NCBI RefSeq assembly: GCF_041080795.1 | Contig: NZ_CP129674.1 | Span: 992,001-1,056,000, forward strand | Direction of reading: 5' to 3' | DNA: 64,000 nucleotides | Source of the DNA: Bifidobacterium sp. WK041_4_12 | Lineage (GTDB): Bacteria; Actinomycetota; Actinomycetes; Actinomycetales; Bifidobacteriaceae | Part shown: positions 54,108 through 62,306 of the stretch, one piece after another | Layout of the letters: the number at the start of each line of letters is the position of its first letter | How positions within the stretch are numbered: position 1 is the stretch's first letter | Notes under the pieces: model-generated | Databases searched by the model: none | The model's input: only the letters and a program-made list of their open reading frames with translations | Told to the model about the DNA's origin: nothing | Program-made: the position numbers and the translations under genes

Positions 54108-55243
54108 CTTCCCATACGGAGCATATGTTGAGTGGTGAGAATCCTTCTGACAGCACAGCACCATGTGACAACACAGCACCATGTGACAGCACATCACCAA
54201 GTGACAGCACAGGGTCTGGGTATGCCGCCTTACAAGCAACAGCTCTGACATCACTATGTGAACGTGGCACTTGGTTGTTTGAGGCGGTATGCGCACAATG
54301 GGGATTTTCTCGCAGGCAAACGACCATGGCTTTGCTGTCCGTTTCTGAAAATGCCACATACATGCTTCGTGATGCCAACGACGAACGCTTCGTAATACGA
54401 GTGTCCCGCCCCGGATATGTTTCTGGAGCCTCCAGCATAGAGTCTGAAATGCTATGGGTTCAGGAGCTTGATCAGTGCTCTGGCATCAAAGTCATTCAGC
54501 CAGTGCCTAAACGTGACGGATCTCTTGTGGCAACCGTCGCTGATGACAGTCACCATGTCTGGTTCTGTGTCTGTACCCGTTGGATCCAAGGTGAAATTCT
54601 TGACATTGATCGTCAGCCCCTGAACAGTTTCTTCGCCCTCGGTTCCATAAGCGCACAATTGCATGAATATGCGAGAAGTTGGAAACCACCTGAGTGGTTC
54701 CAGCGCTTCAGTTGGGACATCCCAGACATGATAGGACCTCGCGCTCGCTGGGGTGACTGGTCGTGCTGGCCTATGAACAGTGCCACTGCGCAGCTGTTAG
54801 CGCTGGCTCAGCGCCATGCCTTGGATATACTCGCCGAATACCCAAGGTCCCGTGATCGTTGGGGGCTGATACACGCAGATTTGCGCCTATCAAACGTGAT
54901 GTATACCGATGATTCCTACACGGTCATAGATTTTGATGATTGCGGATATGGATGGTTCATGTTTGATTTTGCATCGTCCCTGTCAATGCTTGAACACACC
55001 AAAGATGCCACACGGCTGGCTCGCGAATGGCTGAAGGGATACGAGAGTGTGCGACACCTGGACTCAGACGACATTGCCGCTGCAACAGCACTATCCATGC
55101 TCCGGCGGTTGCAGATATTGGGGTGGTCACAGACGCGCGGGACGCAGGCATTGCCAACTGAATTTGTAACAACACAGTTATCAGGAACGGTTGAGGTCGC
55201 CAAAAAGTATCTCAACGATCCCCTGTGGATTGTTCATCGTTGA
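54104..55243 (+). CDS. APH-fold small-molecule kinase (hydroxylysine-kinase-like)
   Basis: 379 aa. Phosphotransferase family with catalytic loop LIHADLRLSNVMY (~residues 252-264) and metal-binding VIDFDDCGYGWFMFD (~271-285). The N-terminal lobe includes FVIRVSRPG in the ATP Lys strand. Kinases of this family next to AGXT2L-type lyases phosphorylate amino alcohols such as 5-hydroxylysine. The ATG overlaps the lyase stop, so the two are made together. Residues ~16-36 are a Ser/Thr/Asp/Cys repeat encoded by 18-bp tandem repeats and probably disordered. The precise substrate is not known. Confidence 0.8.
   Translation: MTSHTEHMLSGENPSDSTAPCDNTAPCDSTSPSDSTGSGYAALQATALTSLCERGTWLFEAVCAQWGFSRRQTTMALLSVSENATYMLRDANDERFVIRVSRPGYVSGASSIESEMLWVQELDQCSGIKVIQPVPKRDGSLVATVADDSHHVWFCVCTRWIQGEILDIDRQPLNSFFALGSISAQLHEYARSWKPPEWFQRFSWDIPDMIGPRARWGDWSCWPMNSATAQLLALAQRHALDILAEYPRSRDRWGLIHADLRLSNVMYTDDSYTVIDFDDCGYGWFMFDFASSLSMLEHTKDATRLAREWLKGYESVRHLDSDDIAAATALSMLRRLQILGWSQTRGTQALPTEFVTTQLSGTVEVAKKYLNDPLWIVHR
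54149..54213. repeat. 18-bp tandem repeats in the kinase 5' end
   Basis: GACARCACAGCACCATGT-like units at 54149-54166, 54167-54184, 54185-54202, plus a partial fourth. In frame, coding for repeated D-(S/N)-T-(A/S)-P-(C/S). Confidence 0.85.
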
Positions 55244-55263
55244 TGAGTCAATTGACTCATCAA
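55240..55263. terminator. 24-bp perfect palindrome at the end of the catabolic cluster
   Basis: TTGATGAGTCAA followed at once by its inverse complement TTGACTCATCAA. It overlaps the kinase stop codon, and two further ATTGAC copies follow (to ~55277). A terminator, or an operator for a dimeric protein. Confidence 0.5.
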
Positions 55264-55475
55264 TTGACTAACATTGACACGTGTTCAGCAATACGTATCG
55301 GCACAAGGTATGCGTTTTCCACTCATGCAACTGATATGCGCATGCAGCCGTGATATTCCTCAGACTGCCTGGGCATATGGAGTCGGAACGATTTGATCGA
55401 ATGCCATGTTCTTGTCTCCGTCACCTCATATGGTGTCGTTTGTCAAATATCGCACACCCGGGTATGGGTGTGCAC

Positions 55476-55523
55476 ACACAGTCCAGGCCTGCACCCTGTA
55501 ACGCGGGCCCACGATAGCAAGGA
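55476..55523 (+). ncRNA. 48-nt conserved motif, copy 2, in the thrS leader
   Basis: Near-identical to 38212-38258. Stem GCCTGC / GCGGGC around CCCTGTAA, then CCCACGATAGCAA running into AAGGA, the thrS ribosome site. Just upstream CACACCC/GGGTGTG (55452-55470) forms another hairpin. Suggestive of a leader that controls thrS translation; it lacks a recognisable T-box consensus. Confidence 0.5.
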
Positions 55524-55530
55524 CGGCATC

Positions 55531-57660
55531 ATGGCACAGTCGACCATCTCCATATCACTCAACGACGAAGCGAAGGAGGTGGACAGCACTCAGTCCGGCA
55601 CTGATCTCTTTGCGGATGACAAGAACATCATCGCGGTAAGAATCAACGGCGAGCTCAAGGATTTGTATACACCCTTGCACAATGGTGACAGCGTTGAATC
55701 CGTTGCACTTGACAGTGTCGATGGCATCGCCATCATGCGTCACTCCTGCACGCATGTGATGGCTCAGGCAGTTCAGATCATTCGTCCTGACGCGAAGCTG
55801 GGGATAGGCCCCGTCATCGATGACGGATTCTATTACGACTTCGATGTCGACAAGCCTTTCACTCCAGACGATTTGAAGGCCATTGACAAGGAAATGCACC
55901 GCATCATCAAGTCGTCGCAACGTTTTGAGCGTCGCGTCGTCACCGAGGAAGAGGCTCGTGAGGAAGAGCACAATCAACCTTACAAACTTGAGCTTATCGG
56001 CGTCAAGGAAGCTGAAATCGACAGCGACATCGCCACGGAAGTTTCCACCGGCGAACTGAGCATGTATGACAATGTTGACCGCGATGGCAAGGTGGTATGG
56101 AAAGACCTGTGCAAGGGGCCTCATCTGCCGAACACACGTTTCATCAAGTCCTTCAAGTTGCTGCGTACGGCAGCGGCTTACTGGCGTGGTGATGCAAAGA
56201 ATCCGATGCTGCAACGCATCTACGGCACTGCCTGGCCGAGCAAGGACGAGCTCAAGGCCTATATGAATCGCATGGAAGAGGCAGCCAAGCGCGACCATCG
56301 CAAGCTTGGCGCAGAGATGGATCTGTTCTCCTTCCCCGATGAAATCGGACCTGGTTTGCCTGTGTTCCACCCCAAGGGTGCCGCCGTCATCAACGCGATG
56401 GAGGACTACTCGCGTGAACAGCATCGCAAGCATCATTATTCATTCGTGCAGACACCGCATATCACCAAAGGGCATCTCTATGAGATTTCCGGCCATTTGC
56501 AGTGGTACAAGGATGGCATGTACCCGCCGATGCATCTGGATGAAGAGAAGGATGCCGACGGCAATGTGACCAAGCAGGGCTTCGACTATTATCTGAAGCC
56601 CATGAACTGCCCGATGCATAACCTGATCTTCAAGTCACGCCAGCGCTCATATCGTGAGCTGCCGCTCCGTCTCTTTGAATTCGGCACCGTCTATCGTTAC
56701 GAAAAGTCTGGCGTGGTTCATGGCCTTACCCGTGTTCGCGGCTTGACTCAGGATGATTCCCATATTTATTGCACGCGAGATCAGATGAAGGACGAGCTGA
56801 AGAGTCTGCTGAACTTCGTGCTGGGTCTGCTGAAGGACTTCGGCCTGAATGACTTCTATCTGGAGCTTTCCACCAAGGATCCGCACAAGTTCGTGGGTTC
56901 GGACGAAGTGTGGGAAGAGGCAACCGCAACCTTGGCCGACGTGGCCAAGGATTCAGGCCTCGAACTGGTTGACGATCCGGGCGGCGCAGCATTCTATGGG
57001 CCGAAGATTTCGGTTCAGGCGCGCGACGCTATCGGAAGGACCTGGCAGGTCTCCACGATTCAGCTTGACTTCAACCTTCCAGAACGATTCAAGCTTGAAT
57101 ATGTTGCTGCGGATGGAACCCATCAACGTCCTGTGATGATTCACCGTGCATTGTTCGGCTCCATCGAGCGGTTCTTCGCCATTCTGCTTGAGCACTATGC
57201 TGGCGCTTTCCCTGCATGGCTTGCGCCTGTTCAGGTCGAAGCCATACCAGTCGCCGAGGAATTCGACGGCTATGTGCAGCAGATCGTCGACCGTCTGAGC
57301 GACAAGCTCGTTCGCTGCGAGGTGGACCGCTCCGATGATCGCTTTGGCAAGAAGATTCGTAACGCTTCGAAGTCGAAGGTGCCTTTCATTCTCATAGCCG
57401 GTGGAGAGGATGCGAACAACGATGCCGTGAGCTTCAGATTCAGGGATGGAAGCCAGCTCAACGGCATTCCCGTAGAGGATGCGATAGCCGACATTGAGCG
57501 AATCATCGCGTCCCGTGCACAGGTGAACACAGCCGATGACTTTACAAGAAGCCTGGCGAAGGCTGTGGATTCTGCATCGTCGAACATTTCGGATGCAGCA
57601 CAGAAAGACGCAGCACAGAACGATGCAGCACAGATAGACGCAACGAAGATTGCAGAGTAG
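55531..57660 (+). CDS. thrS: Threonyl-tRNA synthetase
   Basis: 709 aa. Charges tRNA-Thr. TGS domain (~residues 1-65), editing domain with HSCTHVMAQAV (~70-80), catalytic class II core with motif 2 RYEKSGVVHGLTRVRGL (~395) and zinc Cys in KPMNCPMHNLI (~365), and the C-terminal anticodon-binding domain (~600-680). A Lys/Ala/Asp tail of ~25 residues comes from 15-bp tandem repeats. ATG 55531 lies 7 nt after AAGGA; the frame is open to 55393, but that part is the leader. The HIT gene begins at its stop codon. Confidence 0.95.
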   Translation: MAQSTISISLNDEAKEVDSTQSGTDLFADDKNIIAVRINGELKDLYTPLHNGDSVESVALDSVDGIAIMRHSCTHVMAQAVQIIRPDAKLGIGPVIDDGFYYDFDVDKPFTPDDLKAIDKEMHRIIKSSQRFERRVVTEEEAREEEHNQPYKLELIGVKEAEIDSDIATEVSTGELSMYDNVDRDGKVVWKDLCKGPHLPNTRFIKSFKLLRTAAAYWRGDAKNPMLQRIYGTAWPSKDELKAYMNRMEEAAKRDHRKLGAEMDLFSFPDEIGPGLPVFHPKGAAVINAMEDYSREQHRKHHYSFVQTPHITKGHLYEISGHLQWYKDGMYPPMHLDEEKDADGNVTKQGFDYYLKPMNCPMHNLIFKSRQRSYRELPLRLFEFGTVYRYEKSGVVHGLTRVRGLTQDDSHIYCTRDQMKDELKSLLNFVLGLLKDFGLNDFYLELSTKDPHKFVGSDEVWEEATATLADVAKDSGLELVDDPGGAAFYGPKISVQARDAIGRTWQVSTIQLDFNLPERFKLEYVAADGTHQRPVMIHRALFGSIERFFAILLEHYAGAFPAWLAPVQVEAIPVAEEFDGYVQQIVDRLSDKLVRCEVDRSDDRFGKKIRNASKSKVPFILIAGGEDANNDAVSFRFRDGSQLNGIPVEDAIADIERIIASRAQVNTADDFTRSLAKAVDSASSNISDAAQKDAAQNDAAQIDATKIAE
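57592..57651. repeat. 15-bp tandem repeats in the thrS 3' end
   Basis: GAYGCAGCACAGAAA-like units at 57592, 57607, 57622 and a degenerate one at 57637. They encode repeated D-A-A-Q-(K/N/I) at the C terminus of ThrS. Confidence 0.85.
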
Positions 57661-58439
57661 TGAGCACCCTTATGGTTGCAGACAATGATCGCAGCGAGCA
57701 ATCGCAATCGCGGTCCAATCCAGGGCCTGAGGTGGAAAGTCCCAGCGATTTTCCACCTCAGGAGGATGGGGTTGAACGTTTGTGGACTCCGCAGCGAATG
57801 TCGTATGTGCTGTCCCACGGCAAGCATGAACCGCCGAAAAGCAACGAGTGCCCTTTCTGCATCGCTCCGACACGAAGCGACGAGGATGGTCTGATTGTCT
57901 GGCGTGGCAGCTCGGTGTTCGTGATCATGAATCTGTATCCTTACAATGTTGGGCATGTGATGGTCTGCCCGTATCGCCATGTGAGCCTGCTGACCGATCT
58001 GCACGATGATGAATTATTCGAATTTGAGAAGACCGCTGCCGTCGCGATGCGGGTTATGAAGCAGGTTTCCAAGCCCGATGGTTGGAATCTGGGAATCAAT
58101 CAGGGTGAAGTTGCGGGAGCGGGAATTGCCTCACATCTTCATCAGCACATCGTTCCGCGCTGGAATGGGGATGCAAATTTCATGCCCATCGTTGCGCAGA
58201 CCCGAACGATGCCCATATTGCTCGCGAACCAGAGAGCAGCGTATGCGCCGGTGTTCGCACAGCTGGCTGACGAGGCAGGATTGAAGTCACGCATTGCCGA
58301 CAGCACTGACACCAACACTCACGGGGCAAGCGCAGACGGTGCAGGCGCTGACGGGGCAAGCACCGAAGATTCCGAAGACAAGGCGCAGACACCGGGAACG
58401 CATGTGGGACGTGCGACCACAGATACGCAGGAGGAATAG
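57660..58439 (+). CDS. HIT-family nucleotide hydrolase/phosphorylase
   Basis: 259 aa. The histidine triad HLHQHIVPRW (~residues 158-167) marks a HIT protein; with the ECPFC segment (~60) and 35-residue Trp/Tyr-containing start it resembles actinobacterial Ap4A phosphorylase/hydrolase (Rv2613c type), always found between thrS and pgsA. Translation begins at GTG 57660 overlapping the thrS stop, or ATG 57672. The last ~50 residues are Gly/Ala/Asp/Thr-rich and disordered. Confidence 0.88.
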   Translation: MSTLMVADNDRSEQSQSRSNPGPEVESPSDFPPQEDGVERLWTPQRMSYVLSHGKHEPPKSNECPFCIAPTRSDEDGLIVWRGSSVFVIMNLYPYNVGHVMVCPYRHVSLLTDLHDDELFEFEKTAAVAMRVMKQVSKPDGWNLGINQGEVAGAGIASHLHQHIVPRWNGDANFMPIVAQTRTMPILLANQRAAYAPVFAQLADEAGLKSRIADSTDTNTHGASADGAGADGASTEDSEDKAQTPGTHVGRATTDTQEE

Positions 58440-58440
58440 G

Positions 58441-59133
58441 ATGTTTGAACAGTTGCGACGCCCTTGGAAGCGTATTATCGCCCCCATTGCCAGAGCATTG
58501 GTTGCGGCGGGGGTTTCTGCGAATGCGGTTACCGTGATCGGTGCCGCTGGAACGGTCGTCATCGCCATTATCACGGGAATCACTGGCTGGCTGCTTGCTG
58601 GTGCCGCTCTGATGGCACTTCTTGTGGCTTTCGACTCTTTGGACGGTTCCGTCGCCGCGCTCACCGGTGGTGGTACGCAATTCGGCGCATTTCTCGATTC
58701 GACGCTCGATCGCATAGCTGATTGGGCAGTGCTGACTGGCGTGATCATCTATTACTTCCGTCTGCTGCTGCAAGGCGGCAACAGTGGCCTTTCCACCACG
58801 ATGTCATCATTGTGGTCGCATCAATTCTGGGCGATGCTTGGCATCAGTTCGGCGCTGTTCTCGATCATGACCTCATTCGTGACCTCATATGCTCGTGCCC
58901 GCGCAGAGGCTGAAGGTTTCGAAGCCAAGAATGGCATAGCCACTCGTTCCGATCGACTGGTCATCATACTGGTTGGCATGGCTTTGACCGGTGCAGGACT
59001 ACCCGTGGCGGTCATGTCATGCTTCCTGCTGCTGTTGGCGCTGCTTGGAATCGTGACTGTCTATCAACGTATTCACGTGGTGTCTACAAACATGAGCCGC
59101 AAACCTCGACCCATGAATCCTGCTCATGAATAG
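58441..59133 (+). CDS. pgsA: CDP-alcohol phosphatidyltransferase, probable phosphatidylinositol-phosphate synthase
   Basis: 230 aa with about five or six transmembrane helices. The CDP-AP motif reads DSLDGSVAAL, then GAFLDSTLD (~residues 62-90): the D-x2-DG-x2-A-x8-G-x3-D-x3-D pattern, with Ala where Arg is common. In actinobacteria the gene in this position makes phosphatidylinositol phosphate from CDP-diacylglycerol and inositol phosphate. Its ATG lies 1 nt after the HIT stop. patA and pimA follow, giving the PIM pathway. Confidence 0.88.
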   Translation: MFEQLRRPWKRIIAPIARALVAAGVSANAVTVIGAAGTVVIAIITGITGWLLAGAALMALLVAFDSLDGSVAALTGGGTQFGAFLDSTLDRIADWAVLTGVIIYYFRLLLQGGNSGLSTTMSSLWSHQFWAMLGISSALFSIMTSFVTSYARARAEAEGFEAKNGIATRSDRLVIILVGMALTGAGLPVAVMSCFLLLLALLGIVTVYQRIHVVSTNMSRKPRPMNPAHE

Positions 59134-59143
59134 GTGAGGACAG

Positions 59144-60133
59144 ATGCTCAACACAGCTCTCAATCTCACATTTCGATACGCGTCTCATATCCCGGAATCT
59201 TTGCTGCGTCTGCTTTTCAGCTTCGCTGCTTCTCTCGCCTGGTTCTTCCATATTGGAGGCACAGCTCAGCTCGAAAAGAATCTCAAGCGCGTGCTGCTCC
59301 ACCGAGACGGCAAGGCAGATCACATCGAGATTCGGCGTCTGTCATTGTTGGCCATGCGCTCCTACTTTGCCTATTTCGCAGAGGCAATGACCGTAGGAGC
59401 TCGCACCGCAGAACAGCTCCATGCCAGAATTCGTGGGACGGGCGAAGGCTTTGCACCGATACGCCGGGAGTGCATGAAAGGTTCCGCCCTGCTTGCGATG
59501 GGGCATCAAGGCAACTGGGACTATGCAGGTTTCTGGGCGCATGATGCCATAGCGCCGGTAACCACTGTCGCCGAACGGCTGTCCGATGAACAACTGCTGC
59601 AATCCTTCGTGGACATACGCGAATCTCTGGGCATGTCGATCCTTCTGACGGGCGAGAAGAATCTCACTGAACGATTGGAGGCGGTTCTGGACGAACCGCA
59701 CAGCATCGTTCCCCTTCTTGCAGATCGCGATCTCGGCAGGCATGGTGAATTTGTAGAGGCTTTCGGTTCGGTTATCAGAGTGGCTCCTGGTCCTGCGGTC
59801 ATTGCGTTGAAACGACAGAAGCCACTGTATGTGGTGAACATGCACCGCGAAATGCTCAGTGGCGCTCGCAGGAAGAAGGCAGGAGTGCGGTTTGGCTATG
59901 TATGCCAGATCAGTGCTCCGATTGACATCCAGCCATTTGCCAACATGCCCGAAAGTCAGGCGATACATGCGCTTTCGCAACGCTGGGTTGATGTCTGGGC
60001 GCAGGGAATCGCCGAACATCCAGAAGATTGGCATATGCTGCAGCCGATTTTCCTTGAGGATCTCGATATGTCGCGAATGCATGATGTTCCTGAAAGCATT
60101 CAGGCAATGAGCGCAGCATCACATAGGATGTAG
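59144..60133 (+). CDS. patA: Phosphatidylinositol mannoside acyltransferase
   Basis: 329 aa, LpxL/HtrB family. One N-terminal hydrophobic segment anchors it. Motifs: GHQGNWDYAG (HX4D-like catalytic motif, ~residues 124-133) and VPLLADRDLGRHG (~192-204). In mycobacteria it acylates the mannose of PIM. It starts 10 nt after pgsA, and pimA follows, the conserved order. Assignment comes largely from this context. Confidence 0.88.
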   Translation: MLNTALNLTFRYASHIPESLLRLLFSFAASLAWFFHIGGTAQLEKNLKRVLLHRDGKADHIEIRRLSLLAMRSYFAYFAEAMTVGARTAEQLHARIRGTGEGFAPIRRECMKGSALLAMGHQGNWDYAGFWAHDAIAPVTTVAERLSDEQLLQSFVDIRESLGMSILLTGEKNLTERLEAVLDEPHSIVPLLADRDLGRHGEFVEAFGSVIRVAPGPAVIALKRQKPLYVVNMHREMLSGARRKKAGVRFGYVCQISAPIDIQPFANMPESQAIHALSQRWVDVWAQGIAEHPEDWHMLQPIFLEDLDMSRMHDVPESIQAMSAASHRM

Positions 60134-60184
60134 CCGCATAGGATTCGGTCGGATAGGATTCATGAATAGCGCCACGGGACATAA

Positions 60185-60222
60185 GCTTTCAATTCGTAAT
60201 GCGGCTTTCAATTCGTAATGCA
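60185..60222. repeat. 19-bp tandem duplication before pimA
   Basis: GCTTTCAATTCGTAATGCG is followed directly by GCTTTCAATTCGTAATGCA. It ends ~18 nt before the pimA start, so it sets the patA-pimA spacing. Confidence 0.85.
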
Positions 60223-60240
60223 ATGAGCAAAGGGGAATGC

Positions 60241-61443
60241 ATGGCAATCAGGCAGGTGGACGATGCGGTATTGAAAGAGAATATCGATCGCGATCCATTG
60301 CAGGGCCGCAAGCTTCGCATTGGCATCATTTCACCATATTCCTTTGAAACGCCTGGAGGGGTGCAATTCCACATTCGTGATTTCGCCCAGGAATTGATAT
60401 CGCGCGGGCATGACGTCGAGGTGCTCGCTCCGGGTAGGCGGACGACCGACATGCCACTGTGGGTGCAGACGACCGGCAATTCCTTTTCCATTCCCTACAA
60501 CGGTTCCGTTGCGCATCTGAGTTATTTTGGCATGGCGGGCGTGCTTGCCCGAAAATGGGTCAGGCAAGGGCATTTCGATATAGTCCATCTGCACGAGCCG
60601 GAAGTTCCCAGCCTCAGTCACAAGCCCTTGGTCATGGGCTTTGAACCGTGCCCGTATGTAGCGACCTTCCATGCGGCATTCGACACTTATCCGCTGGCAT
60701 TGCGCATAAGCCAGTCATATCTTCGCGCATATCTGGCGAATGTGCGGGCGGCAATCTGCGTGAGCGATTCGGCGCTGGATACGGCAAGGCACTATCTACG
60801 GCCTTCGACGCCTATGCACATTATTCCCAACGGCATCAACGTGCAGTATTTTGCTTCGGCAACGATCAACCCAGACTGGCTGGGCTATCAAGACCATCCA
60901 ACCATTGGCTTCCTAGGCAGAATGGGTGAGGAACGCAAAGGATTCGACGTGTTCGTCAGGGCGTGCAGCCTTATTCTGCAGCACTATCCACATGCCCGCT
61001 TCCTGTGCGCAGGGGACGGTGAATCGGAAGGTAGAAAGATCATTGCCGCAATAGCGCCCGACATGATCGATCACGTCGAATTCCTGGGCAGAATCTCCGA
61101 TGAAGACAAGGCGCGGTTCTATCGAAGTCTCAGCGTCTATGTCGCACCCCAGCTCGGAGGTGAAAGCTTCGGCATCGTTCTGGCCGAAGCCATGGCCGCA
61201 GGATGCCCCGTCGTGGCATCGGATCTGAAAGCCTTCGTCGACATTTCGAAGGATGGCAAGGCGGCTTCATTATTCCACACGGGCGAATTTGAGGACTGTG
61301 CCCACGCGGTGGAGACCATTCTTGATGATGCCGCACGCTCTCACGAACTGTCCACCGAAGGAATCTGTGCCGCCTTCGATTACGACTGGTCAAGCGTTGC
61401 AGATCAGGTACTCAAGGTCTATGCAGACGTTCTTGCTCAGTGA
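60241..61443 (+). CDS. pimA: Phosphatidyl-myo-inositol mannosyltransferase
   Basis: 400 aa, GT-B fold, GT4 family. Transfers mannose from GDP-mannose to phosphatidylinositol on the cytoplasmic face. Seen: SPYSFETPGGVQFHIRDFA (~residues 26-44), VHLHEPEVPSLS (~117-128), FLGRMGEERKGFDVFV (~222-237), and the nucleotide-sugar motif ESFGIVLAEAMAAG (~302-315). ATG 60241 follows AAAGGGGA by 4 nt; the ATG at 60223 upstream is inside the leader. Confidence 0.92.
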   Translation: MAIRQVDDAVLKENIDRDPLQGRKLRIGIISPYSFETPGGVQFHIRDFAQELISRGHDVEVLAPGRRTTDMPLWVQTTGNSFSIPYNGSVAHLSYFGMAGVLARKWVRQGHFDIVHLHEPEVPSLSHKPLVMGFEPCPYVATFHAAFDTYPLALRISQSYLRAYLANVRAAICVSDSALDTARHYLRPSTPMHIIPNGINVQYFASATINPDWLGYQDHPTIGFLGRMGEERKGFDVFVRACSLILQHYPHARFLCAGDGESEGRKIIAAIAPDMIDHVEFLGRISDEDKARFYRSLSVYVAPQLGGESFGIVLAEAMAAGCPVVASDLKAFVDISKDGKAASLFHTGEFEDCAHAVETILDDAARSHELSTEGICAAFDYDWSSVADQVLKVYADVLAQ

Positions 61444-61544
61444 CCGCTTCACTCAAGCACTCAGCGCAGAGCGTCAAGGATATGAAATGTCGCTGAGAAT
61501 GTCTAGAATCGTTACGTTTATACCATCGAATCGTCAGGAGCAAT

Positions 61545-62300
61545 ATGTCAGGGCATTCCAAGTGGGCGACCACGAAGCACAAAAAGGCTGCCATCGACGC
61601 CAAAAGAGGCAAGCTCTTCGCCAAGCTCATCAAGAACATTGAAATAGCAGCACGCACGGGCGGCGGTGATCCTGACGGCAATCCAACTTTGTACGATGCC
61701 ATCGTCAAGGCCAAGAAGTCGTCAGTTCCCGCAGACAACATCACCAGAGCCGTCAAGCGTGGTTCCGGTGAAGAGGCTGGCGCTGCCAACTATGAGGATA
61801 TCGTCTACGAGGGCTATGCGCCTGGGGGAGTCGGACTCATCATCGAATGTCTGACGGATAACCGAAACCGAGCTGCAGCCGAAGTGCGTTCAACACTCAC
61901 CAAGAATGGTGGGTCGCTTGCGCAGAACGGTTCCGTCAGCTTCAACTTCGAGCGCAAGGGGCAGATCGAAGTTCCTGGAGATGGCACCGATTACGACACC
62001 GTTTTCGAAACTGCGGCAGATGCCGGTGCCGAGGACGTGTCCGATAACGGCGACAGCTTCACCGTCGTCACCGATCCAAGCGATATGGTCACTGTCCGCA
62101 AGGCATTGCAGGCGGCCAACATCGACTATGATTCCGCAGATCTGGTCTTGAATCCCAAGACGGAAATCGATCTGGACGAGGACGCTGCTCGCAAGGCCGT
62201 CAGAATGACAGATGCTCTGGATGATCTTGACGACGTGCAGAACGTATATAGCAACTGGACCGCTTCGGACGAGGTTCTCGCGGCACTGGATGAGGAGTAG
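61545..62300 (+). CDS. yebC: YebC/PmpR-family protein
   Basis: 251 aa, three-domain YebC family. GHSKWATTKHKKAAIDAKRG (residues 3-22) is the hallmark N terminus, then GGGDPDGNPTLYDAI and VIYEGYAPGG-like YEGYAPGGVG. Reported roles are transcription regulation and, for some members, relief of ribosome stalling at proline runs. ATG follows TCAGGAGC. It lies directly upstream of ruvC, as in most bacteria. Confidence 0.94.
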   Translation: MSGHSKWATTKHKKAAIDAKRGKLFAKLIKNIEIAARTGGGDPDGNPTLYDAIVKAKKSSVPADNITRAVKRGSGEEAGAANYEDIVYEGYAPGGVGLIIECLTDNRNRAAAEVRSTLTKNGGSLAQNGSVSFNFERKGQIEVPGDGTDYDTVFETAADAGAEDVSDNGDSFTVVTDPSDMVTVRKALQAANIDYDSADLVLNPKTEIDLDEDAARKAVRMTDALDDLDDVQNVYSNWTASDEVLAALDEE

Positions 62301-62306
62301 TCAGCA

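Noticed and set aside
55264..55530. T-box riboswitch before thrS
   Set aside because: No T-box antiterminator consensus (TGGNACCGCG-like) or specifier-loop layout could be found; the conserved motif there is something else.
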